Shown piece by piece: positions 58,801-63,057 of a stretch of 64,000 nt of DNA. A model generated the notes under the pieces. The model saw nothing but the letters and a program-made list of their open reading frames with translations. It did no database searches and had not been told where the DNA came from. The first letter of the stretch is position 1, and every line of letters begins with the position of its first letter. A program made the position numbers and the translations under genes. The stretch covers positions 25,681 to 89,680 of the forward strand of contig NW_004797508.1 in NCBI RefSeq assembly GCF_000002075.1, read 5' to 3'. The stretch comes from Aplysia californica. Its lineage: Eukaryota; Mollusca; Gastropoda; Aplysiida; Aplysiidae.

Positions 58801-61277
58801 GACCAAAGATGACATGCAGGCGAGCGGTACAAGTGGAAATGGAAAAGGCGGGGACATCATGGAAACAGCTAGAAAAGGATGCACAGGACAGAAATGTTGT
58901 TGATGGCTTATGCTCCACTGGGAGTTAAAAAGGGAAAGAGAGAGAGAGAGTGAAGGGCCATAACTTGTTACGGCAGACATCCCTCATCTCTAGACAACAG
59001 ACTCATTTATTGCCTCAAAAAGTTAAACAACCTTTAGATTAAAATACGTAAGCATAACCTTAAAATATATACATAATAGATATGTATAAGTTTCCGATAC
59101 ATATAATCTGAGAACTCTTTGTGTCAGATGAGTCTCCTTCCACAGGCGTCTGTGGAGTAATGGGTGGTTTCTTCAGGTTAAGTGCAAAGGACACAATTAC
59201 AATTCGCAGATCTAGTAGATATTCAACTGAATGCCTCCATGCGTTGGTGGCCTAGTGGTTAGGCTCTCGGACTCGCAACCGTAAGGTCGTGGGTTCGAAT
59301 CCCGTCAGGGACCCGACGTTGTGTCCTTGGGAAAGGCACTTTACACGAATTTTCCTCACTTCACCCAGGTGGGAATGGGTACCCGGCTATAGACAGCGAA
59401 AGATCTTGTCAGTATGTTAGTGTTTGAGCGCTTAATCAGCTGCTTGCACTGTATGCTTCCCGGGAAGCTGAGAATGTTTCGGAGTGTTCTATGGTCTGCT
59501 GGGGTAATAATATAGTGTAAAGCGCATAGAGCCTGCTGTTGAGCGGGGATTTGCGCTATACAAATGCTATCTATTATTATTATTATTATCAATAGTTTTA
59601 TCAATAGTTTACTGAAAAGTAAGCACATAGCCCAGTACAGCTCTTGTAGGCAGGGCTGAAGCAGTCCGCCCTCTAATCAACCTTAAATCATGCACTAGTC
59701 AGCTACACTTAGATTGATTGTTTACCTGCTGGTACATGTTAACAGCTGGAGAGTACGCTCTCAGTGCCAGAGAGAACTTCAGGAAACTCAACTGCAAGGG
59801 AGACAAGAGCTCAGATGCAAACTTCTGCACCAGCTTGTACTTGATGTCATCAGCAGCTGGTGATTAGGACAGAGGAGAGAAACCCAATTCTAAATAAATA
59901 TAGAATTTGCAAAATATTCATTATTTTGTTGTAACCAGGTCTTCTAGTCTCACTTATACTTTGCTTCCAGCAAAAGAAAAGTAGAATTCCCGACAAGGCA
60001 ACATAGTATTTCCTTCATTTAACTTCACAAACATTTTACACATTAAAAAATTATTTTTTTTATCATGAGGTTTAGATAAAACCCTCAAGTTCTTTTCAAC
60101 TTCTACTGTGTCACTTGCTAGTTTTTGCCAGTGAACAAACATATTTTGTTTTTTACAGCATGTGCTCCTTTCAACATCTTTTTCAAATGATATCCAGTCC
60201 AGTCCCAAAAAAAATATCTGTGATTAAAAAAAAAAAAATCACACTTAGATCATGAACCAAATTTTGTTTTATAGACTTCCATGCAAAAACTTCAGCAACA
60301 CCCCATAACACCAATATTTGTGCAATGCATATACCATACAAAATTAATGCGGTATGGTAAGAGGACATCCTTCCCATTGATTTGTCGAGTTATATCAAGA
60401 TGTGCATAGCTTTAATCTTAGTGATAATGGGGAGACACCTTGAGCAAAGTAAGATAACCATAGTTCAAAAAAGGAAACTTAACTGTTACAACCAACAATA
60501 GTAAGGGTATATTTGAAAATGCTTAATGTCAGCAGTCTGCTGGACATGCGACTGCAAGTAAATGTTTTTGCATCCCAGTCTCGATCCAACATTGTTTCAC
60601 TAGGAACGGCAATTAAAAACAATCTTTTCTCCCATATAATCCCGGTGAGATTGGGCAGATCTAGCTTCACAATAACTTCCTAAGATATGAGTTTATCTCA
60701 CCTGTCTGGATAGAATCTGGATCCTGGTCAGCAATTCGTCCGACAAAAGTCCAAAAGCTCTCTGCAGACTCCTTGGCCAAAAACTCACTGAGTGAATACA
60801 CAAATTTTAAAATATATGTACAAAGAAACAAAAGCAGATGGTACCATGAGAATAGCCGTAGCAAATACAAAGGTAAAATCCTTTCCAAGTAAAATGAAAT
60901 GAAGGAATAAGACAAAAGCATGGGAATTGAGAAGTCTCAAAAAGAAGTAGTGTTTAATAATATACATTGATACATCAATGCTTGCACTTGTTTTAAAAAG
61001 GCAGTTTAGTATTATGCAATGAAATTCTTCAACAAATTGAATTACTATACTTTCACACCGTTTGCCCAACAAAAGAAACAATTACACCAAAAGCATATAA
61101 AATTCATAGTTTTGTTGAAAAAAATGTTTTGCAGCACCATACATACCTTGCTTCAAGCAAAAGAGGAGTAGAATTCCATTTTCCTGACAAGGCTATGTTG
61201 ACAGGCTTTTGTTTAGCATCAACATAACACTTGATCATCAAAAGAATGGCAATGCCTTGTAGAAACAGCCGTGCCAT
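20521..61277 (-). CDS. UGGT1: UDP-glucose:glycoprotein glucosyltransferase (gene span, 41 coding exons)
   Basis: Coding exons from 5' to 3': 61147-61277, 60702-60787, 59726-59856, 58113-58225, 55716-55890, 55221-55317, 54656-54731, 53808-53908, 52974-53073, 52752-52812, 52236-52388, 51498-51590, 50395-50514, 49453-49538, 49100-49238, 47796-47924, 46153-46314, 45447-45570, 44913-45011, 44401-44495, 43413-43619, 42718-42849, 42194-42324, 40167-40262, 35867-35969, 35216-35295, 34131-34320, 33586-33637, 31701-31807, 31143-31228, 29978-30062, 29091-29176, 28746-28841, 27964-28048, 26933-27042, 25767-25839, 25351-25454, 23992-24190, 22994-23083, 21816-21981, 20521-20546. They sum to 4,575 nt: 1,524 residues plus TGA (human UGGT1 is ~1,555). 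All junctions are GT-AG and in phase. The enzyme transfers glucose from UDP-glucose to Man9 glycans of misfolded glycoproteins in the ER. Whether it is orthologous to UGGT1 or to an unduplicated ancestor cannot be decided here. Confidence 0.97.
20786..20971 (-). repeat. SINE-A copy A2 with target-site duplication
   Basis: A full-length copy flanked by exact 11-bp repeats AGAGAACATCA (20775-20785 and 20972-20982). On the minus strand it ends in the LINE-shared tail, with GACCTTATGCAGTTGCGAGC. Confidence 0.9.
21216..21474. repeat. Repeat with paired palindromic motifs near TTAA
   Basis: Two direct copies of CCCGTAAATACACGG lie near 21400 and 21440; each can form a small hairpin. TTAA follows at 21473. 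This looks like one end of a MITE, but the other end was not identified. Confidence 0.35.
21573..21610 (-). repeat. SINE-A fragment A3
   Basis: Only the 5' part is present, seen on the plus strand as CCAGAGCACCCATCAAC. Confidence 0.6.
21816..28841 (-). CDS. UGGT1: UGGT exons 33-40: GT24 catalytic domain
   Basis: Exons 33-40 (28746-28841 down to 21816-21981) encode residues ~1209-1517, the glucosyltransferase family 24 domain. It starts near [20 protein letters not shown] (from ~1225). It then runs through [20 protein letters not shown] and [12 protein letters not shown]. The DAD metal/UDP-glucose motif is at 1327-1329 in [14 protein letters not shown]. Next come [60 protein letters not shown] and the cysteine-containing LYCETWCD. 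All conserved landmarks I know for the domain are present, so the enzyme is predicted to be active. Confidence 0.97.
22105..22512 (-). repeat. SINE-C copy with (AAT)n tail, intron 39
   Basis: On the minus strand the head shows GGTAGTCTAGTGGTTGGG (box A) and GGTTCGAGGCT (box B). The body includes CCCAGATGTGAATGGGTACC. The tail runs into ATT repeats at 22105-22172. Confidence 0.85.
22715..22830 (+). repeat. SINE-B fragment
   Basis: The family segments GATTCCCAAGTGAGAAATT and CTCAGCCTGGGTTGGCCCTG are present. It is antisense to UGGT. Confidence 0.65.
23084..23991 (-). other. UGGT intron 38, CA-rich
   Basis: The intron holds scattered ACAC tracts (about 23668-23690, 23772-23788, 23880-23940) with an ACAGACAG block. 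There is no gene in it. Confidence 0.7.
24214..24290 (-). repeat. SINE-A copy A4, internally deleted
   Basis: The tail-side block ACAGCACTTGCAACACAATA is joined directly to the head-side AACCCACCAACCATCCACC. Confidence 0.65.
25052..25138. repeat. (GA)n low-complexity tract, intron 37
   Basis: Imperfect GAGA/CAGA repeats on the plus strand, so a CT-rich tract in the UGGT transcript. Confidence 0.9.
25952..26132 (-). repeat. SINE-A copy A5 with target-site duplication
   Basis: A full-length copy between direct repeats TAAAACAATC (ending 25951 and starting 26133). It contains GTGCCGAAGAATAGATG and GAGCAAACCACACCAGAGC. Confidence 0.88.
26243..26455 (+). repeat. SINE-B copy, intron 35
   Basis: The head is GCATCTGTGGTGTTGCTGTT with box-B remnant TTTGATTCC. 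The body has CTTAGCCTGGGATGGCC and ends with TTGTGTCGATGAAGG. Confidence 0.75.
27123..27404. repeat. Degenerate tandem repeat, intron 34
   Basis: Four or five units of ~55-70 bases share ATTGTGTATTATGTGATGTT and a following TGAT(G/A)AATTAT motif. Confidence 0.65.
27713..27920. repeat. Long (GA)n microsatellite, intron 34
   Basis: About 200 bp of GAGA with ACAC and CAGA interruptions, ending some 40 bases before the exon 34 boundary at 27964. Confidence 0.95.
28110..28275 (-). repeat. SINE-B copy, intron 33
   Basis: It contains the complement of the family motifs, including GACCCTGCCTGTCAGAGC and ACAGCATCCTAGCAGGC. Confidence 0.65.
28910..29090. repeat. (CA)n-rich tract abutting UGGT exon 32
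   Basis: CACA and CATA repeats with a GCGCGTGCG patch run right up to the exon 32 donor: the donor GTGTGT at 29085-29090 is itself part of the repeat on the minus strand. Confidence 0.9.
29091..43619 (-). CDS. UGGT1: UGGT exons 21-32: fourth Trx-like and beta-sandwich region
   Basis: Exons 21-32 (43413-43619 down to 29091-29176) encode residues ~758-1209. Family-typical stretches are [109 protein letters not shown] and [18 protein letters not shown]. This is the part that precedes the catalytic domain and helps form the cavity that senses misfolded clients. Exon 28 is only 52 nt. Intron 24 (35970-40166) holds a tandem array and the assembly gap, but the exons either side join in phase. Confidence 0.95.
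29341..29555 (-). repeat. SINE with TTA tail, intron 31
   Basis: An AATAATAAT tail is followed by TATATAGCGCATATCCATGC and CTATGCGCTTTACAACTATT, a common SINE/LINE 3' domain. The body extends to about 29555. Confidence 0.6.
30718..30850 (-). repeat. SINE-B copy, degraded, intron 30
   Basis: Family complement motifs are GGCAAACCCGAGTCAG, ACTACATCCCATCAAACAGC and GAACATGAGTCTTCCACATT. Confidence 0.5.
31480..31680 (-). repeat. SINE-A copy A6 with nested LINE-end insertion
   Basis: Outer SINE-A blocks (GTAAGTGTTTTACAGCACTT; AGATTAGAGGTGTTACAAGA) are split at 31539-31601. The head side is truncated in an ACACAGACAGACACAC patch beside exon 29. Confidence 0.88.
31539..31601 (-). mobile_element. 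63-bp 3' end of the I-type LINE, with TSD
   Basis: The insert is flanked by the exact 11-bp repeat AAAGTGCCAAA (31528-31538 and 31602-31612). It reads, plus strand, CGCTCATATGACCTTATGCA through GCGAGCGCCGTAAAACCC to an ACT-repeat tail. It matches the 3' end of the LINE at 61332-61382. Confidence 0.9.
31975..32095 (-). repeat. SINE-C 3' fragment, intron 28
   Basis: TATAGCGCAAATTCCCGCTC and AGCAGCAAGCC match the 3' part of the 59-kb SINE-C copy (GAGCGGGGATTTGCGCTATA read on the other strand). Confidence 0.75.
32880..33245 (+). mobile_element. LINE C-terminal remnant with zinc-finger tail
   Basis: The frame encodes [20 protein letters not shown] then [20 protein letters not shown]. After a stop it continues to [20 protein letters not shown], a C2H2-like finger typical of the end of some RTE-like LINE ORFs. 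It is antisense to UGGT in intron 28 and clearly dead. Confidence 0.8.
34985..35165 (-). repeat. SINE-B copy, intron 26
   Basis: It contains complement family motifs GACTCTGCCTGTAAAAGCC and ACAGCATCCCAGCAGACC, and box-B complement GGGAATCAAACTTG. Confidence 0.7.
36001..36115. repeat. (AAT)n microsatellite, intron 24
   Basis: An imperfect AAT run, then TTG and TTATTATT units, beginning 32 bases from the exon 25 acceptor boundary (35969). Confidence 0.93.
37106..37315 (-). repeat. SINE-A copy A7
   Basis: Family blocks CCGGCACTTGCAACACAATA and AACTAACCACACCAGACACC are separated by an expanded (CAAA)n stretch. Confidence 0.78.
37768..38900. repeat. Tandem array of ~165-bp units, intron 24
   Basis: Seven diverged units (135-200 bases each) start near 37768, 37903, 38070, 38220, 38419, 38593 and 38769. 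Shared blocks are GTGCTCTTTGTAAGTTTGAA, AGAATTGATTGGTTGTCT and ACCAGAAAGAGCCTCATTCT. It has no open frame. Confidence 0.88.
39200..39299. other. Assembly gap (100 N)
   Basis: Exactly 100 N bases, the usual placeholder for a gap of unknown size. It lies inside UGGT intron 24. Confidence 1.
39480..39633 (-). repeat. tRNA-derived SINE head (another family)
   Basis: Read on the minus strand, GGGGCTCTCGTGGCCTACAG opens an A-box region and CCCGGGTTCGAATCCTGG is box B. The downstream body is CT-rich with an unclear end. The sequence lacks a proper cloverleaf 3' half, so it is not a tRNA gene. Confidence 0.65.
39635..39770 (-). repeat. SINE-A copy A8, 3'-truncated
   Basis: It abuts the tRNA-like SINE head at 39633. 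Blocks present are GGTCATATAAGTGCCCAAGA and AGCAAACCATATCAGAGC. Confidence 0.8.
40928..41108 (-). repeat. SINE-A copy A9, full length with TSD
   Basis: This is the best-preserved copy: 181 bp between exact repeats ATCTGGGGTTT (40917-40927 and 41109-41119). On the minus strand it begins GTGGGTGGTTGGCGGGTGCT and ends with the LINE-shared TTGCAAGCGCCGTAAAACC and an ACTAAAACTAAAC tail. Confidence 0.93.
41685..41776 (+). repeat. SINE-C central fragment
   Basis: CAAGTGGGAATGGGTACCCA and GATAATGAAAGATTTCCTCA match the middle of SINE-C (59360-59405). It ends at the MITE that follows. Confidence 0.65.
41777..42019. mobile_element. MITE, 243 bp, TGGTCGC termini, TA-flanked
   Basis: Inverted ends TGGTCGCTTTTAAGCAC and TGGTCGCTTTTAAGGAC are flanked by TA on both sides, as in Tc1/mariner insertions. 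It is the same family as 16471-16716, reversed. It lies in UGGT intron 23. Confidence 0.87.
42020..42080 (+). repeat. SINE-D head fragment
   Basis: GCTGCTAGCTCATTTGGTAT is a diverged copy of the SINE-D tRNA-like head (GTGCTAGCTCAGCTGGTATC), directly beside the MITE end. Confidence 0.5.
43732..43885 (-). repeat. SINE-A copy A10
   Basis: Blocks are GATTGGAGGTGTAACAAGAG and AGAGCAAACTACACTAGAGC; the tail side is shortened. Confidence 0.82.
44401..52812 (-). CDS. UGGT1: UGGT exons 10-20: central Trx-like domains
   Basis: Exons 10-20 (52752-52812 down to 44401-44495) encode residues ~337-757. They contain [113 protein letters not shown] and [20 protein letters not shown]. These correspond to the second and third thioredoxin-like domains of the folding-sensor region. 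No CxxC redox pair is seen in them, as is usual for UGGT. Confidence 0.95.
44590..44880. repeat. Polypyrimidine tract, intron 19
   Basis: About 290 bp almost wholly C and T on the plus strand (CTTCTTCTCCTTCC style), hence polypurine in the UGGT transcript. It ends ~30 bases before the exon 19 donor. The 164-residue frame over it is an artefact. Confidence 0.9.
45585..45790. repeat. Imperfect (CAT/ATT)n, intron 17
   Basis: ATTATCATCATC-type low complexity close to the exon 18 acceptor (45570). Confidence 0.85.
46567..46860. repeat. (TG)n then (GA)n tracts, intron 16
   Basis: TG repeats at 46567-46675 are followed by GA repeats at 46718-46860, just left of the pogo-like element. Confidence 0.95.
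46888..47696. mobile_element. pogo/Tigger-like non-autonomous element, 809 bp
   Basis: It is flanked by TA (46886-46887 and 47697-47698). Ends read CAGTCAAACCTGGGTAAGAC (left) and CAGTCGAACCTGCCCTGAC (right, inward); CAGT ends with TA duplication are typical of pogo/Tigger elements. The motif GTGGCCGTCTTA or its variants recurs several times near both ends. No transposase frame is seen. Confidence 0.8.
48225..48590 (-). repeat. SINE-D copy split by SINE-A
   Basis: The body at 48225-48283 and the head at 48463-48590 match 16262-16445. The tRNA-like head shows the complement of GAGCTAACAGTACACC and of the box-B region AAACCAGGATC. Confidence 0.75.
48284..48462 (-). repeat. SINE-A copy A11 nested in SINE-D
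   Basis: Inserted between repeats GAGAGCC (48277-48283 and 48463-48469). Blocks are GTCGAAGATTAGAGGTG and ACAAACCACACCATAGC. Confidence 0.87.
49336..49392. repeat. (CT)n tract, intron 14
   Basis: CTCTCT run grading into CCCTCC, about 60 bases from exon 14. Confidence 0.9.
49585..50065 (-). repeat. SINE-C copy split by SINE-A
   Basis: The tail (AATAATAAT, 49588-49625) and 3' body (TCTTGGGAAGCATACAGT) lie left of SINE-A copy A12. The central CCGGGTATCCATTGTCAC and the head box-B complement GGATTTGAGCCC lie right of it. Confidence 0.78.
49740..49912 (-). repeat. SINE-A copy A12 nested in SINE-C
   Basis: Blocks are TTTACAACACTTGCAACAC and GTCACACCAGAACACCCACC. The target-site repeat is not clear. 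Confidence 0.82.
50141..50260. repeat. 39-bp minisatellite, intron 13
   Basis: Three near-identical 39-base units contain AATCATAGACTGATTGCAC and ATACACAGACTATCACTA. They are followed by CA/GCAC repeats to 50374. Confidence 0.93.
50584..50757. mobile_element. Palindromic MITE, ~174 bp
   Basis: The ends GGAGTCCACTTAAAGTGAA and (inward from the right) ACAGTGGAGCCCTTTTGAAC are diverged inverted repeats. It is related to the fragment at 14923. Confidence 0.6.
50925..51135 (+). repeat. SINE-B copy, intron 12
   Basis: Head CACACAGAAGACCTGAGCTC, body AGTATCTCGGTCTTTCTGTT and CCCCGACAGGCAGGGTCAAA, end TTGTGTCG. Confidence 0.8.
51900..51995 (-). repeat. SINE 3' tail fragment, intron 11
   Basis: An AATAATAATAAT tail is followed by ATTTGTATAATGCATATCC and CTGCCAGCTGTAAGC, the same kind of tail as at 29341. 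Confidence 0.5.
52974..60787 (-). CDS. UGGT1: UGGT exons 2-9: first Trx-like domain and start of sensor region
   Basis: Exons 2-9 (60702-60787 down to 52974-53073) encode residues 44-337. They include [39 protein letters not shown] and a cysteine pair C127/C139 in [16 protein letters not shown]. Next come [68 protein letters not shown] and [16 protein letters not shown]. Exon 7 encodes an acidic [19 protein letters not shown] loop. Confidence 0.95.
54285..54525 (+). mobile_element. LINE 3' remnant, intron 7
   Basis: The frame encodes [20 protein letters not shown] then [17 protein letters not shown] and a stop, followed by a GATGAT/ATT tail. This is the C-terminal end of an RTE-like LINE, antisense to UGGT. 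Confidence 0.85.
54893..54965 (-). repeat. SINE-A fragment A13
   Basis: Only the head side remains, from AGATAAGGACAATAGATGTG to CCAGAGCACCCGCTAACC. Confidence 0.8.
55085..55180 (+). repeat. SINE-B fragment
   Basis: CAGCCCGGTTTAGCCTTGAC and the preceding CCCGTCTTTCACCTAGTATG match the central family block. Confidence 0.5.
55350..55525 (-). repeat. SINE-A copy A14, intron 5
   Basis: Blocks are TTTTACCACACTTGCAACAT and GATAAGGACAATAGATGTTT; the head side ends CACAGCACCCACCAACC. It begins ~30 bases from exon 6. Confidence 0.82.
56590..57588 (+). mobile_element. LINE remnant: RT end plus RNase H start, intron 4
   Basis: An open stretch of 262 codons (56800-57588) encodes the end of a reverse transcriptase ([38 protein letters not shown]) and the start of an RNase H ([40 protein letters not shown]). 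The RNase H first acidic motif reads TEGS instead of TDGS. A GAGAGA run follows. An RNase H after the RT is seen in I, R1 and Loa-type LINEs. It is antisense to UGGT and truncated at both ends. Confidence 0.88.
58375..58925 (+). mobile_element. LINE RT C-terminal remnant, intron 3
   Basis: Translated pieces in order: [65 protein letters not shown] and [10 protein letters not shown]. Several stops break the frame. It belongs to RTE-like LINEs and is antisense to UGGT. Confidence 0.85.
59241..59590 (+). repeat. SINE-C, full-length copy
   Basis: It starts with a tRNA-like head: TGGCCTAGTGGTTAGGC (box A) and GTGGGTTCGAATCCCG (box B). The central block is GGTGGGAATGGGTACCCGGC. The 3' domain is GAGCGGGGATTTGCGCTATA with a TATTATTATT tail. 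It is antisense to UGGT in intron 2. Confidence 0.92.
61147..61277 (-). CDS. UGGT1: UGGT exon with start codon and signal peptide
   Basis: The ATG at 61275-61277 starts [20 protein letters not shown], a typical signal peptide with likely cleavage after Ala22. The mature N-terminus [20 protein letters not shown] matches the UGGT start. The donor is gtatgt. Directly before AGGATG the minus strand reads actttttcag, a good splice acceptor, so a 5' UTR exon and the promoter probably lie farther upstream, beyond the LINE. Confidence 0.93.
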
Positions 61278-61554
61278 CCTCTGAAAAAGTACATTTATTC
61301 TAATTAAACCACAAGCAACAGAAACTGTACTGTAGTATAGGGTTTTACGGCGCTCGCAACTGCTAAGGTCATATGAGCGCGCGAAACACAAGTTGTTTAC
61401 TTTCGCAAAAGTTCACCGCACGATTGGTTAACTAATTGACTTTAAAATGCTAAAATGTTAAAATATTAAAATTCAGTGTAAATATATTGGTGATTTAAAA
61501 CAACTCTTATAGGTAACAATAAAAATTTGAAATAGTACGTTTTCATTTTTCATT

Positions 61555-62970
61555 TTACAACTTGCCATAAAGGCCAATGGCCTTTATAAAATTCAAAATT
61601 CTGCTGGGAAAAACGACGCAAAAAATATCTTGCAATTTCTTGCATTTATAATATTTCCTTCGGATCTCTCCAAAGTTTAGACATTCGGTTAAGATGTGTC
61701 TAATGGTAAAATCTGTGTCGCATCCGACACAGAACGGCTTCTCATCTCCCTGTAGGAGGTATTTGTGGGTCAGGGCCGTGTGTCCGATGCGCAATCGAGT
61801 TAAAATGACTTCGTCTCTTCTGGAGAGGTCCAAAGGATTTCGCTGTTCTAGTTTGGGTTTTATTTCATATAGTTTATTATTTTTCTGGTTTTCCCAGTGG
61901 CTCTCCCACAGACTGGAGGTGTACTTTTTGACTTTATTTCTAAAGTCAGTCTGTGGGAGAGTGTTTGTCGTTGATCCCAGCAGAAGGGAAGAAGCTTCCT
62001 TTGCCAGGTCCTCTACCTGCTCGTTTCCTCGGATGCCCACATGGCTGGGTATCCATGCGAACATGATGTTTTTTCCTGTTTCGGATAGTGTATGAATTTT
62101 CTGTTGTAGCCTAACTATTTTTGGATGTAAGAGTGTGTAGTTTGTGAGTGAGGTGATGCAAGACAGAGAGTCAGAAAGGATAAGGAAAGATTTGTTAGGA
62201 GAATTTTCTACAGAGTCCAGTGCCATGTCAATGGCAGTGGCCTCCGCAGTGAAAATGGAGGCTTCAGGATGGAGTCTCCTCTGGTGTGTATTGTTGGGAG
62301 ATAAGGCGGCGACGCCCACTTCATTGTCTTTTTTGGAGCCATCCGTGAAGATAAGCTCCGCACCGGGGTATTTATCTATTAGTTTTTTGTATTCTGCTTT
62401 AAAAGTTTTGGTGTTTGTGCTTTCTTTGTTGTGCGTGGTCAGCTGTAAGTCTACTTTTGCCTTGGTGAGGTGCCATGAAGGGAGGTCGGGGAAAAGAATT
62501 TGAAATAAAAAGTTTTCTATTATTTTTCCTTTCTGGTCTATAGGTTTGTCTCCCCAAAGGGGACTGTGGGCATTGAAATCACCTAGCAAAATAAAGGTTT
62601 TTGGAAGCTGAGCCTTTAAGTCATTTAGTTGGGTTATTTTGAGGGGGTAATTTGGTGGGATATAAACTGAGCAGATCGTGATTGGTCTGTGCAGGGTGAC
62701 CCGTACGGCAATAGCCTGGAGGGTCGTCTTAAGATGTACTTGTCTGTGGAGTGTGTGGTTGTCGGTGTAGATGGTGGTACCACCGGAAGCAATCTGGTTC
62801 TCCGTGTGAATGTGATGGTACGCAGTAAATCCTTTTAAGTCTATGGTTGAAGCCGGGGCGAATTTTGTTTCTTGAATACAGGCCACCCGTGGGCACAGTG
62901 TGGCCTGTAAATGTTGCAATTCTGCAATGGAAGGTCGGATTCCGCCGGCATTCCATTGCAGGACCGCCAT
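61555..62970 (-). CDS. LINE ORF2 derivative: partial endonuclease fused to RNase H, 471 aa
   Basis: The ORF is uninterrupted. Residues 1-~153 are an APE-like endonuclease: LQWNAGG, the catalytic IQETK (32-36), SGGTTIYTD, and LLGDFNAHSPLWGD (128-141). Its last part, including the SDH-type histidine, is missing. Near residue 155 the sequence jumps to the linker before RNase H (LPSWHLTKAKVDLQLTTHNK). The RNase H HI-type domain keeps all four acidic positions: TDGS (D210), TAEAT (E243), LSDS (D267) and WIPSHVG...VEDLA (D321). A C-terminal zinc-like motif FCVGC then HILTEC follows (C416, C419, H434, C438). The jump is in frame and has no stop. Confidence 0.9.
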   Translation of the reverse strand: MAVLQWNAGGIRPSIAELQHLQATLCPRVACIQETKFAPASTIDLKGFTAYHHIHTENQIASGGTTIYTDNHTLHRQVHLKTTLQAIAVRVTLHRPITICSVYIPPNYPLKITQLNDLKAQLPKTFILLGDFNAHSPLWGDKPIDQKGKIIENFLFQILFPDLPSWHLTKAKVDLQLTTHNKESTNTKTFKAEYKKLIDKYPGAELIFTDGSKKDNEVGVAALSPNNTHQRRLHPEASIFTAEATAIDMALDSVENSPNKSFLILSDSLSCITSLTNYTLLHPKIVRLQQKIHTLSETGKNIMFAWIPSHVGIRGNEQVEDLAKEASSLLLGSTTNTLPQTDFRNKVKKYTSSLWESHWENQKNNKLYEIKPKLEQRNPLDLSRRDEVILTRLRIGHTALTHKYLLQGDEKPFCVGCDTDFTIRHILTECLNFGEIRRKYYKCKKLQDIFCVVFPSRILNFIKAIGLYGKL

Positions 62971-63057
62971 TATGAATTTTTACTTTTTAATTTCGAGCTC
63001 AAAGGCCCCGGCTTCGAAGAAACACTCTGACTCCTCCTTGCGGGGGAGGCAGAGTGT

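Noticed and set aside
59241-59320. tRNA gene
   Set aside because: Box A and box B are good, but the region continues into a SINE body with an ATT tail and no cloverleaf 3' half. The same holds for 39565-39633.
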